From Candidatus Methanomethylicaceae archaeon (lineage in GTDB: Archaea > Thermoproteota > Methanomethylicia > Methanomethylicales > Methanomethylicaceae): a DNA stretch of 64,000 nucleotides. Where the stretch lies: NCBI GenBank assembly GCA_015660995.1, contig JACTUC010000007.1:36138-100137 (forward strand), read 5' to 3'. The first letter of the stretch is position 1. Each line of letters starts with the position of its first letter. This document shows positions 24,862-33,190 of this stretch, in pieces. A model generated the notes under the pieces. The model had not been told where the DNA came from, made no database searches, and saw only the letters and a list, made by a program, of their open reading frames with translations. A program made the position numbers and the translations under genes.

Positions 24862-25551
24862 ATGAAAGAGGATGCCTTGTTGAATGTTGCCAATGATATA
24901 AAGGATCAGGCCCTTAAGGATAGGGTTATTGCTTTAATCAAGGAGCCGAGGCTGTCCATGATAGACACTTCAGAATCCAAGTCAACGAGCTTCAGAGAGT
25001 CCCCAGCGAGCAAGAGGCGGCACCACTCATACGAGAACGGGCTCATTACTCACACGCTATCGACGGTGAGAATCGCTCTCAGCCTTTCAGATGTTATGGA
25101 ACAGGTTTATGGTGTGAATGTGGACCGCGACGTGGTCATCGCAGCGTCTCTCCTCCACGACATCTTCAAGCACGTGACTTACTCGATGATTTACCCGGGG
25201 AAATACTCTAGTTCCAAGCTAGGCGAGAGGCTCGATCACCTCACTCTTATCACTGCTGAGCTCTACAGCAGGAAGTTCCCCCTTGATGTTATTCATGCCG
25301 TTGCGGCGCACCATGGCGACGGGAGCCCGATTGAGCCGCGCACGATAGAGGCACTCCTAGTGCATATGGCGGACATGGCAGATGCAGAGATCAACGACAA
25401 GGCCCTCTTTGCAGCGAAGGACATAATCAGGGAATGCATTATGAAGGACATCCAGACGCTCCCTAGGGAGCTGTCGCCATTTGACGTGATTCTGGCAAAG
25501 AAAAATGGGGGATGCGAGGAAGTAAGGAGGCGATTCGCCTCCCGCCTGTGA
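24862..25551 (+). CDS. HD-domain metal-dependent phosphohydrolase
   Basis: The protein (229 residues) has the HD superfamily ligands: HSYENGLITHTLST near residue 52, LLHDIFKHV near residue 94 (the HD pair), HHGDGS near residue 150, and MADMADAEI near residue 166. Such proteins hydrolyse phosphodiesters or nucleotides; the actual substrate cannot be told. The start I use is ATG 24862, with GGTGGGG about 7 bases ahead; ATG 24847 includes this box. It ends 3 bases before the LysRS gene, so the two are co-transcribed, a linkage seen in some archaea but with no known meaning. Confidence 0.83.
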   Translation: MKEDALLNVANDIKDQALKDRVIALIKEPRLSMIDTSESKSTSFRESPASKRRHHSYENGLITHTLSTVRIALSLSDVMEQVYGVNVDRDVVIAASLLHDIFKHVTYSMIYPGKYSSSKLGERLDHLTLITAELYSRKFPLDVIHAVAAHHGDGSPIEPRTIEALLVHMADMADAEINDKALFAAKDIIRECIMKDIQTLPRELSPFDVILAKKNGGCEEVRRRFASRL

Positions 25552-25554
25552 GGC

Positions 25555-27171
25555 ATGGCAATGTCAGAGGGTCATTGGGTAAAAGGCATCGCTGACGAGA
25601 TAATCGGGCGCGGGGACGAGAAGATAGTCGTCCACACCGGCAAGACCCCCTCGGGTCCGATCCACATTGGCGCAGAGCGCGAGCAATTCATATGCAGCGC
25701 CATACAGAAGGAACTGACGCGTCGCGGGCTTGAATCCACTTTCAACTTCATAATCGACTCCTATGACCCCATCAAGTCCATCCCTGTAGGCGTAAAGGTT
25801 CCAATTGGCTTTGAGGAGAACATAGGCAAGCCTCTCTCAGATGTCCCCGACCCGCTTGGGTGCCATGAGAGCTATGCAGTGCACTACGCTGACGAGTTCG
25901 TGCAGTGCCAGAGCCGTCTTGGGCTCTCCCCCAACGTGATCTACTCCCACGTGCTGTATCAGCAGAAGGAGATGAAGGACGCGATCAGGACAGTCCTCGC
26001 ACGCCTTGACGAGCTCAGGATAATCAGGAAACGGTTCATCCAGGAGGAAGGTGAAAATTCCGCCGACGACTGGAACCCGGTCATGGTGGTCTGCGATAAC
26101 TGTGGCAAGATCGCCTCAAAGAAGAAAGAGGTCGCACCCAACAGGGTCACATCATGGGACCTCAGAAAGGATGAGGTAAGCTACTTATGCACGAGCTGCG
26201 GCTACCAGGGCACAGGCAGCATAAGCGGAACCCGCCTCAAGCTCAGCTGGAGGGTGGACTGGGCTGCCAAGTGGGCTGTCTTCAAGGTTACGTGCGAGCC
26301 AGCCGGCAAGGACCACTGCGTCAAGGACGGTGCATACGACATGGGTCTCGAGGTCTGCTCGAAGATCTTTGGCTACCGCGGGCCATTGCGGGTTTCATAC
26401 GAATGGCTGACGCTGGGCGACCGCGCAATGAAGACGCACAAGGGCATAACATTCACGCCGACAGAATGGCTGAGGATCGCCCCTCCCGAGCCGCTAAGGT
26501 ACCTAATCCTTTCTGCTGATTTGATGAGGCACGTTTCATTCCTTCCGGAGAGGATTCCCGATCTCGTCGACAACTTCGACAGGCTCGAGCGCATATATTA
26601 TGGCAGCGAACCCCCTTCTGGGAATGAGAGCATAAAGTACATGAGGGATCTCTACGAGATCTGCACAGTCACCAACCACTCTTCGCAACCAGGGCGCATA
26701 CCATACCGGTTCTGCGTCTACATGGTGCAGCTCGAGGGTCTCTTCACATCTGGAGGTATCATCTCAAAGTCAGCAGACTATCTCTCCAAGCTCATCGGGA
26801 GACCCGCTACGGAGGAGGAGCGCGAGGACATGAGGGCGCGCCTCACGAATGCAAAGAACTGGGTGGAATCGTACGCGCCGCCAAACCTGAAGTTCCAGAT
26901 CTCCACCGAGGCTCCATCTTACAAACCAAAATCGGATGAAGAGAGGGCATTCATCGGTGCCGTCATCAAGCTGCTCGAGAAGGATCTCAAAGAGGACGAC
27001 CTGCAGAATGAAATCTTCAATGTTGCTAGGTCCCTGGGCTTGGAGATTGGTGAAGCCTTTAGCTTGATCTATCGGATTCTCTTGGGTTCTGAGAGGGGAC
27101 CAAGGTTGGCTCCGCTCCTTATGGCACTAGACAGAGATTGGCTCCTCGATAGGCTGAGATCCGTCATCTAG
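25555..27171 (+). CDS. lysK: Class I lysyl-tRNA synthetase
   Basis: This enzyme charges tRNA-Lys and belongs to the archaeal class I type, not the usual class II. The 538-residue protein has HTGKTPSGPIHIG at residues 27-39 (HIGH variant), two zinc-knuckle pairs CDNC at 180-183 and CTSC at 212-215, and a C-terminal helical anticodon domain. The KMSKS loop is divergent: it reads A-M-K-T-H-K-G at residues 291-297, in the right place after YEWLTLGDR and before ITFTPTEWL and PEPLRYLI. The start could be ATG 25555 or Met3. A tRNA-Lys (CTT) gene lies at 60277 in this window. Confidence 0.94.
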   Translation: MAMSEGHWVKGIADEIIGRGDEKIVVHTGKTPSGPIHIGAEREQFICSAIQKELTRRGLESTFNFIIDSYDPIKSIPVGVKVPIGFEENIGKPLSDVPDPLGCHESYAVHYADEFVQCQSRLGLSPNVIYSHVLYQQKEMKDAIRTVLARLDELRIIRKRFIQEEGENSADDWNPVMVVCDNCGKIASKKKEVAPNRVTSWDLRKDEVSYLCTSCGYQGTGSISGTRLKLSWRVDWAAKWAVFKVTCEPAGKDHCVKDGAYDMGLEVCSKIFGYRGPLRVSYEWLTLGDRAMKTHKGITFTPTEWLRIAPPEPLRYLILSADLMRHVSFLPERIPDLVDNFDRLERIYYGSEPPSGNESIKYMRDLYEICTVTNHSSQPGRIPYRFCVYMVQLEGLFTSGGIISKSADYLSKLIGRPATEEEREDMRARLTNAKNWVESYAPPNLKFQISTEAPSYKPKSDEERAFIGAVIKLLEKDLKEDDLQNEIFNVARSLGLEIGEAFSLIYRILLGSERGPRLAPLLMALDRDWLLDRLRSVI

Positions 27172-27220
27172 CCATCATGCATTCGCTCCAATTTCAGGGC
27201 GTTCTCTATTGATTAAATGG

Positions 27221-27319
27221 CGCCGGGGAAGGGATTCGAACCCTTGCTCCCCAGAAGAGGAACCGGCTCTCCAGTGCATTATCTCAAGGCCGGCGCCTTA
27301 ACCGCTCAGCCACCCCGGC
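27221..27319 (-). tRNA. tRNA-Ser (TGA) with a 14-base intron
   Basis: Acceptor GCCGGGG pairs with CCCCGGC, the D-arm is TGAGCGGTTAAGG type, and the T-loop reads GTTCGAATC. The anticodon stem CCGGC/GCCGG encloses 21 bases instead of 7, so I infer a 14-base intron at the canonical site after position 37. The spliced loop is C-T-T-G-A-G-A, giving anticodon TGA. The long variable arm (GGTTCCTC..GGGGAGC type) fits serine. The mature length is 85 bases. Confidence 0.87.
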
Positions 27320-27356
27320 TCAAGAAGAATATGCGCCGATGCTATCTAAAGCTTTT

Positions 27357-28265
27357 TCATATTGGCATAAACGTCGGTTTGGAGTCTGTAGCAACGTTAC
27401 CCGGCTCTCCCAGTTGCAACACTACATCCTTTGGTAGCGCAAAGAGAGCGGAATGCGCTTCGCCTCTGTAGTACTTGAGCGGGATCCCCCTCCTTTTTAT
27501 CTCCTGATCCACATTGCCGGCTCCGAGTCCCCTAGGATCCCGCCCCTTTGTTCCATAAACGAACCCCCAGGAAGAGTCGTATGCTGGCACCCACACATGA
27601 TATCCCCCAGCCCTGCCGAAGACCTTCTTTATGGTCCTGAAGAGTGTCGCGAAGCAGTGGATGCTGTAATAAGTCGAAGTTGCCTGCGTCACCAGCATCC
27701 CACCAGCTCTAAGCTTGGCAAGGGCGCTCTCGTAGAATTCCTTTGTGTAGAGTAGCTGCCCGGGCCCCCCTTCCAGGGGATCGGTCACGTCCATGATGAT
27801 CAGGTCAAACTTCCCAGCGCAACTCTCGACAAACCTCCTCCCGTCTGCCACTATCACGTCTGTCCTCGCATTGCTGAAAGCCCCGCAGGAGAGCTCGGGC
27901 ATGTACTTCCTCGAGCTCTCAATCACGTCAGCGTCAATGTCCACCATCGTCACGCTCCTGACCTGCGGGTGCTTAAGGACCTCCCTCAAAGTCCCTCCCT
28001 CCCCGCCCCCTATAATCAATACGTCCTTGGGATTAGGGTGAGCAATCATGACCGGGTGGACGAGTGACTCATGGTAGATGAATTCGTCCCTGACGGTTGA
28101 CTGTACCTTACCGTCCAGCAAAAGCATCCTCCCATATTCGTAGCTATCCACGATGTCTATCTTCTGGAACCTCGTATCCTTGCTATGGATGATCTTCTTT
28201 ATCCCGTGCATATGGGCACTGTGCGGGGTCTGGTACTCTATGAACCACTTCCACCCGAGGCTCAT
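27357..28265 (-). CDS. speE: Spermidine synthase family aminopropyltransferase
   Basis: The enzyme transfers an aminopropyl group from decarboxylated SAM to a diamine or agmatine. The 302-residue protein has YHESLVHP near residue 64, the SAM-binding VLIIGGGEGGTLREVLKH near residue 82, VDIDADVIE near residue 107 and the active-site IIMDVTDPLEGGPG near residue 155. The acceptor is not decided by sequence; with an arginine decarboxylase in the same window, agmatine aminopropyl transfer (as in other archaea) is likely. The start overlaps the speD stop by 4 bases (ATGA), so the two are translationally coupled. Confidence 0.92.
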   Translation of the reverse strand: MSLGWKWFIEYQTPHSAHMHGIKKIIHSKDTRFQKIDIVDSYEYGRMLLLDGKVQSTVRDEFIYHESLVHPVMIAHPNPKDVLIIGGGEGGTLREVLKHPQVRSVTMVDIDADVIESSRKYMPELSCGAFSNARTDVIVADGRRFVESCAGKFDLIIMDVTDPLEGGPGQLLYTKEFYESALAKLRAGGMLVTQATSTYYSIHCFATLFRTIKKVFGRAGGYHVWVPAYDSSWGFVYGTKGRDPRGLGAGNVDQEIKRRGIPLKYYRGEAHSALFALPKDVVLQLGEPGNVATDSKPTFMPI

Positions 28266-28624
28266 CTTCCGCCCTCCTCCATAATTCCCCGCTTCAGCTC
28301 CATGACAGTGGATGACTTTGGCGCGAGCAGCTTAACCAGGACATCGTAAGCCTTCATGGGTTCGGTCATCTCATTGCAGGTAAAGATGTCCACTGCTGCA
28401 TAACCAAGCTCCGGCCAAGTGTGGATTGAGAAGTGCGACTCGGCAATGATAACCACTCCTGTGACCCCCTGGGGCGCGAACTTGTGGAACACCTTGCCAA
28501 CGATCGTGGCGCCTGCCTTCTCTGCACCTTCCTCCATCGCCACTTCTATGGCCTTAAGGTCGTCCAATGCCCCCCTATCGCAGCCAAACAGCTCGAAGAC
28601 ATAGTGCCTGCCCAATTCCCTCAC
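28262..28624 (-). CDS. speD: S-adenosylmethionine decarboxylase proenzyme
   Basis: This pyruvoyl-dependent enzyme makes decarboxylated SAM, the donor for SpeE. The 120-residue proenzyme has the cleavage site in AESHFSIHTWPE, with Ser63 becoming the pyruvoyl group, and the downstream FTCNEMTEP with the catalytic cysteine. Length is typical of the short class 1B form. Some archaeal relatives decarboxylate arginine instead, but a separate pyruvoyl arginine decarboxylase is encoded at 48895, and coupling to speE supports AdoMet. It lies head of a two-gene operon. Confidence 0.93.
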   Translation of the reverse strand: MRELGRHYVFELFGCDRGALDDLKAIEVAMEEGAEKAGATIVGKVFHKFAPQGVTGVVIIAESHFSIHTWPELGYAAVDIFTCNEMTEPMKAYDVLVKLLAPKSSTVMELKRGIMEEGGR

Positions 28625-28692
28625 AGGTTCTCCCCTCCCAAAAGATACAGTCTGGTGAGTAATTTACCTTTTCTCTATCTGTGCCGGAAGCG

Positions 28693-29682
28693 CTAAGCTC
28701 TAGCTCCGCTGACCAGCTCTGCAAGGTCTATGCCATGCGAACCGATCTGGTAGAAGAACATAGTAACCGAGTCAAGCAGCGCTGCCACTGCAGGCTGCCT
28801 GCTTGACAGAAGTTTGTTAACGGAGACGAACTCATCCACAAGCTCGGAGTTCTTGTTCATGACAACCTCGGCAAGTTTTACATCCTGCCTGAAGAGGGCC
28901 TGGGCTGCTTCCTCATGGATCCTATAAGCTGCCCCGCTGAGCCTTGTCAGACCATCCATCAGTTCCCTTCCGACCTCCTTACCCTCAAGCTTGGGAACCG
29001 CCTGCGCGACGGCAGAAGAAAGGTCAGCAATCGTCTCTACGTACTTTGCAGCCATCCTTAGATCCAGGCATTCTGGCAGCCCCACCCCCAGCTTCTCTGC
29101 AACCTCGGGGTTGCTGAGTGCAATCCTGAGCTGCCTCACAATCAAAAAGTAGAGTCTATCCACTTCGTCGTCCCTCCTGCTGACCGACTGGGCAAGCTCC
29201 TCGTCTCCCTGCACCAGCGCCTGCTCTGCCTCCCTATGCATGCTCGCGGCTAGGATGTAGGCGCGCTTCAGGGTGCTCTTGATAGGCATGGATGATGGCT
29301 GGAGAAGGCACTGGATAGTCATGCTGTTTGCCTCCTCCTCCACTATCTCCAACCCTATCAGCTTCTGGATAGCGGACTTCACCTGGTCCCTGATCGCCGG
29401 TGTCATCCTTCTCCCTAGATCGATCACTATGGTGTCCGTTCCGAAGAGGTAGTATGTGCGGATCTGCCGCTCGAGGCCATCTACCTCCCTTATGGTCTCG
29501 GTGACGCCTCTCTCGGACTCTGTCGATTCCTCTGCCCTGATTGTGATCACCCCTCCCTCCCCCTCCGCAAGCCTCAGCACGTCCCCCCCCTTGAGATTGC
29601 TCCTCAATACCCATTCCTTTGGAAGGGAGAGAAGGAAGGAGCCACCCTTGCTCATCTGCAACCTTCGGTACTCCATCTGCAT
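28693..29682 (-). CDS. AbrB-like/PhoU-domain regulatory protein
   Basis: The 329-residue protein begins with an AbrB/SpoVT-type DNA-binding domain (YRRLQMSKGGSFLLSLPKEWVLRSNLKGGDVLRL, residues 5-38), and the rest is helical with two PhoU-like three-helix repeats (about residues 120-220 and 225-325). A QMSKGGSFLLSLPKEW swapped-hairpin motif is clear. The fusion is the archaeal phosphate-uptake regulator type, thought to control phosphate transport genes, but no Pst transporter is here. It is divergent from DP1 with 110 bases between. Start could be ATG 29682 or the internal Met3. Confidence 0.88.
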   Translation of the reverse strand: MQMEYRRLQMSKGGSFLLSLPKEWVLRSNLKGGDVLRLAEGEGGVITIRAEESTESERGVTETIREVDGLERQIRTYYLFGTDTIVIDLGRRMTPAIRDQVKSAIQKLIGLEIVEEEANSMTIQCLLQPSSMPIKSTLKRAYILAASMHREAEQALVQGDEELAQSVSRRDDEVDRLYFLIVRQLRIALSNPEVAEKLGVGLPECLDLRMAAKYVETIADLSSAVAQAVPKLEGKEVGRELMDGLTRLSGAAYRIHEEAAQALFRQDVKLAEVVMNKNSELVDEFVSVNKLLSSRQPAVAALLDSVTMFFYQIGSHGIDLAELVSGARA

Positions 29683-29792
29683 GACCCCTGACCATGTTAT
29701 CTTACCCCTTTCATTAAGGCTTTTCCTCGTATTGCTGGGGCTCCTAAAGTGATAAGAATCACCTCGCCACTACTTCTCTAGAGGAGTGCCAT

Positions 29793-31259
29793 TTGGGGGG
29801 GTCTCTGAAAACCGCGTACGAAAGTATAATCGGCGCAGGATACCAAGTGTCACCGGAGGCCTTCTCATTGCTCGAGGGGTCAAAGTCCCCAGAGCTGGTG
29901 GCTGGGCGCCTGCTCAAAATGCTAGAGATCGCGCCCGAGAAGCCGTTCATAATCGAGGGGCGCCACGTTGAAGACCTTCTCGACGCGGATAGGCGTCCTG
30001 GCGAAATGAAGCAAGAGGAAGTCCCAGCGGTGGATGCGCCGAGCGTAAGGGTGATCTCAGGCTATCAGTCTGTCCAGATCGAGGGCACTATCAACGACTT
30101 CAAGGCCCACTTCATCAACAGGTTCGAATCGCTCGAGCGGATCCTCAAATCCCGAGCGGATCTGAAAGACGCAACAGGCGTATCCTCAATAATTGAGGGC
30201 AGCAAGTGGCGGAAGGTCAAGATAATTGGAATGGTAATGTCAAAGAGGGAATTTAAGACAGGCTCTACGCTGGTGACGCTTGAGGACACCCTGGGCTCAG
30301 TAGAGGTCATCTTCAAGAGCCACCTGAAGGAGAAAGCCTCGAGGCTCCTCATGGACGAGGTCGTCTGCGTCTTGGGATTTACCAAGAACGGGCGGAGCAT
30401 AATCGCAGAGGATGCAGTCTGGCCGGAGATCTCGCCGAAGATAAGGTCGGCCAACTCGCGGAAGGAGGAGTACGCTGTTATGACCTCCGATCTCCACATC
30501 GGCAGCAAGCTCTTCATGAAAGAAAACTTTGAATCTTTCATAAACTGGATCAGGGGCGAGAGTGGCGAAGAGGCCACTAGGGAGATAGCGGTGAAGACCA
30601 AGTACCTCATAATAGCTGGTGACCTGGTGGACGGTGTGGGCGTCTACCCGAACCAGGAGGAAGAACTGCTCGTCAAGGACCTGAACAAGCAATACGAACA
30701 GGCTGCCGAGTACCTCACAATGGTCCCGCCAAACATCAAGATTATCATAATACCCGGCAACCATGATGCCTGTAGGCCGACCATGCCTACGCCCCCCATA
30801 TACAAGGAGTACGCAGGGCCAATATACTCCATGAAGAACGTGGTCATGCTCGGTGATCCTGCGTACGTAGACCTCGACGGGGTAACATTTCTTCTCACAC
30901 ACGGAAGGAGCCTCGATGACACGATCCCCGCCCTCCCCAATTGCAGCTTCAAGGAACCCCAGAAAGCCATGGTGGAGCTGCTGAGGTCGAGGCACCTGGC
31001 GCCCATATACGGCGAGAAGACGCCGCTCGCTCCCGAGCACCAGGACCGCCTAGTAATAGAGACTGTCCCTGACGTCTTCCAGGCGGGGCACGTCCACACA
31101 TGGGGAGTCACCGAGTACCGGGGAGTGATAGTCGCAAACTGCGGAACCTGGCAGGCGCAGACAAACTACCAGCTCTCCATGGGTATAGAACCGATGCCTG
31201 GTGTCGTTCCCGTGGTGAACCTAGCCACCTTCAAGGCAACAACGCTGAAGTTCGTCTAG
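29793..31259 (+). CDS. dp1: DNA polymerase II (PolD) small subunit DP1
   Basis: DP1 carries the 3'-5' proofreading nuclease of archaeal replicative PolD. The 488-residue protein has an OB domain (VKIIGMVMSKREFKTGSTLVTLED near residue 143) and a calcineurin-like phosphoesterase domain with intact metal motifs: DLHIGSK near residue 232, AGDLVDG near residue 274, PGNHDACR near residue 321, and GHVHTWG near residue 434. The start is TTG 29793, with GAGGAG 6 bases ahead. DP2, the catalytic subunit, is not in this window. Its end overlaps the convergent DUF99 gene by 4 bases. Orc1/Cdc6 follows on the other strand, so replication genes cluster here. Confidence 0.95.
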   Translation: MGGSLKTAYESIIGAGYQVSPEAFSLLEGSKSPELVAGRLLKMLEIAPEKPFIIEGRHVEDLLDADRRPGEMKQEEVPAVDAPSVRVISGYQSVQIEGTINDFKAHFINRFESLERILKSRADLKDATGVSSIIEGSKWRKVKIIGMVMSKREFKTGSTLVTLEDTLGSVEVIFKSHLKEKASRLLMDEVVCVLGFTKNGRSIIAEDAVWPEISPKIRSANSRKEEYAVMTSDLHIGSKLFMKENFESFINWIRGESGEEATREIAVKTKYLIIAGDLVDGVGVYPNQEEELLVKDLNKQYEQAAEYLTMVPPNIKIIIIPGNHDACRPTMPTPPIYKEYAGPIYSMKNVVMLGDPAYVDLDGVTFLLTHGRSLDDTIPALPNCSFKEPQKAMVELLRSRHLAPIYGEKTPLAPEHQDRLVIETVPDVFQAGHVHTWGVTEYRGVIVANCGTWQAQTNYQLSMGIEPMPGVVPVVNLATFKATTLKFV

Positions 31260-31828
31260 GGGCAGAATCTGGCAGAGCGGCTCACTGCCCTCGCAGCCAT
31301 CGCTGCGATCCTCAGGGGCTCTGGTGACGTCCCAAAGATCGAGAGCCTCCTCACAACCCTGAAGGCATCTACCGGCAAGATGCCGAAGCACTCCAGCAGC
31401 ACCTTCCCATCATCGCCCGGGGATTCCCATACTGCTCCAGCACCCCTCAAAACCTCGAGCCTCGCCTCCCAGTCGCCGAAGTGCTTCCTCAGCGCGGAGG
31501 CTACGGCCTCTTCGTCAGGCTTGTCGCTGAGCACAAATACCGTGGGTATGCCTGTTCTCTCAAAAATTGCCTTTGGATCGATTAGGTTGAAACCTGATAT
31601 CGGAAGACTACGCGCCATGACTGCATCCACACGCTCTTTGATCTCCTCGATGACCTCTAAGACCTTTGGGGTCGCGTCTAGCCCGTCGATCTCCACCTCC
31701 CTGAAGATCAGCCTCTTTGGCCTTATGCCTTCTGCGTAGACAAAAGCAATAGGCGCATTGCCACCAACTGCCTTCGAGAAGCCCCCTCCGGCTACAGCCA
31801 GCACTCTGAAGACAGGCATGACCCTCAC
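31256..31828 (-). CDS. DUF99 family protein (endonuclease V-like fold)
   Basis: The 190-residue protein has the segments RVLAVAGGGFSK near residue 8, AIERTG-like KAIFERTGIPTVFVLS near residue 88, and ARSLPISGFNLIDPKAI near residue 74, typical of the archaeal DUF99 (UPF0215) family. Members share a fold with endonuclease V, but activity is not established. Its ATG overlaps the stop of orc1/cdc6 by 4 bases, so it is coupled to that gene, which is consistent with a role in DNA metabolism. The name is assigned by pattern, not by a search. Confidence 0.8.
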   Translation of the reverse strand: MRVMPVFRVLAVAGGGFSKAVGGNAPIAFVYAEGIRPKRLIFREVEIDGLDATPKVLEVIEEIKERVDAVMARSLPISGFNLIDPKAIFERTGIPTVFVLSDKPDEEAVASALRKHFGDWEARLEVLRGAGAVWESPGDDGKVLLECFGILPVDAFRVVRRLSIFGTSPEPLRIAAMAARAVSRSARFCP

Positions 31829-33051
31829 TTGCCGATGTAAGAGGTCATCCTCGAGTCTTCTTGCAGGGCATCCCTGAGGTTCCTGTCTGATATGCTCAGC
31901 CTGACCAGCTTCGTCCTGCCGTACCTTCCCTTGGAAACGACCCTGGCGTTGGCAATCCCAAGCATGTCGAGCTCGTTTATCAGATCGCTGATCCTTCTCT
32001 GCGTCAGCGCCTCGACGCTAAAATTCTTGGAGACGCCTGTGTAGACCTCGTAGACTTCGCCGGTGGTGCCTCCGTTCCCGCTCTGCTTCTCCAGCAGGTG
32101 CAGGCTGAGGATCAGTAGCCTCGAATGAAGGGGCATCGTCTTGACGACCTCGACCACCCTGTCCTTCTCAACCTCCTTCTGCGCCCGTCTCACGTGGTCC
32201 TCGGTCACTTTCAGTTCCCCGTTCCTCTCGGCGAGCTCCCCCGCAACCCTGAGTAGGTCCAGCGCCCTTCGCGCGTCCCCATGCTCCTTTGCTGCCAGGG
32301 CTGAGCAGAGCTTTATGACCTCCGCCCCGAGGACCCCCTTGTAGAAGGAGGCGACGGACCTCTTCCTCAGGATGTCCTCGAGCTCTGAGGCGTTGTACGG
32401 CGGGAAGACAAGCTCCTCCTCGCCCAGCCTGCTCCTGACCCTCGGGTCGAGGTACTCCGTGAACTTGAGATCGTTCGTTATGCCTATTATTGACACCCTT
32501 GCCCTGCTCAGCTGCTTGTTCACTCCGGTAAGCTTGTAGAGCACCTCGTCCCCCGCCTTCTTCACGAGCGAATCGACCTCGTCAAGGACAACGAATATTG
32601 AACTCTTCGAGTCGTCGGCGAGCTTGACGAACCTCTTGTAGACTTCAGAGACCGCGAGCCCCGTGAACGGTACCCTCTCGCCTACCTGCTCGCACACGTC
32701 CGCGAGTACCCTGTAGTCCGTGTTGTCGTGCTTGCAGTTTATGAAGGCGATCTTGAGCGATGCGCCATTGTTCTTGCCCTCGGTATCCAGCTTCTTCAAG
32801 ACGTACTGGGTGACTGCGGTCTTGCCCGTGCCTGGCACTCCGTAAATGAATATGTTTGATGGCCTCGAGCCTATCAGGGCGGGCGCGAGTATTGCTCCTA
32901 GCCTCTTGATCTGTGTCTCCCTGTGGGGAAGATCTTCAGGTATGTAGTCGGGCCTTAAAAGGTCGCGGTTTACAAAGATCTTGGCGCTGAGTACTCTCTT
33001 AAATAGATCATCGAGTGAACTCCCCATACCACCGATCTCCAGCGGATGCAT
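31825..33051 (-). CDS. cdc6: Replication initiator Orc1/Cdc6
   Basis: This AAA+ ATPase binds origins and loads MCM. The 408-residue protein has the N-terminal RDLLRPDYIPEDLPHRETQIKRL, Walker A GVPGTGKTAVTQYV near residue 70, Walker B IFVVLDEVDSL near residue 135, sensor 1 GITNDLKF near residue 170, and a C-terminal winged helix starting near residue 310. All motor residues look intact. A TATA element lies about 28 bases before the ATG, so the message is probably leaderless. The short gap to the MFS gene does not show the repeated ORB boxes I would expect at an origin. Confidence 0.94.
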   Translation of the reverse strand: MHPLEIGGMGSSLDDLFKRVLSAKIFVNRDLLRPDYIPEDLPHRETQIKRLGAILAPALIGSRPSNIFIYGVPGTGKTAVTQYVLKKLDTEGKNNGASLKIAFINCKHDNTDYRVLADVCEQVGERVPFTGLAVSEVYKRFVKLADDSKSSIFVVLDEVDSLVKKAGDEVLYKLTGVNKQLSRARVSIIGITNDLKFTEYLDPRVRSRLGEEELVFPPYNASELEDILRKRSVASFYKGVLGAEVIKLCSALAAKEHGDARRALDLLRVAGELAERNGELKVTEDHVRRAQKEVEKDRVVEVVKTMPLHSRLLILSLHLLEKQSGNGGTTGEVYEVYTGVSKNFSVEALTQRRISDLINELDMLGIANARVVSKGRYGRTKLVRLSISDRNLRDALQEDSRMTSYIGK

Positions 33052-33190
33052 TAGAAATAGGGGTCGACTAGGGATATAAAAGTCACTATTGGATCCGCCT
33101 TAACTTTCCTCGACCTCGGGAACGGCTGGATAGCACCTCTACGCATATATCCGGCCTGCGTATTTTTTCTACCGTTTGGAAGGGGTATCG

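Noticed and set aside
33052..33190. Replication origin next to orc1/cdc6
   Set aside because: The gap is only about 140 bases and shows TATA elements but no repeated ORB-like boxes or strong AT-rich unwinding element.
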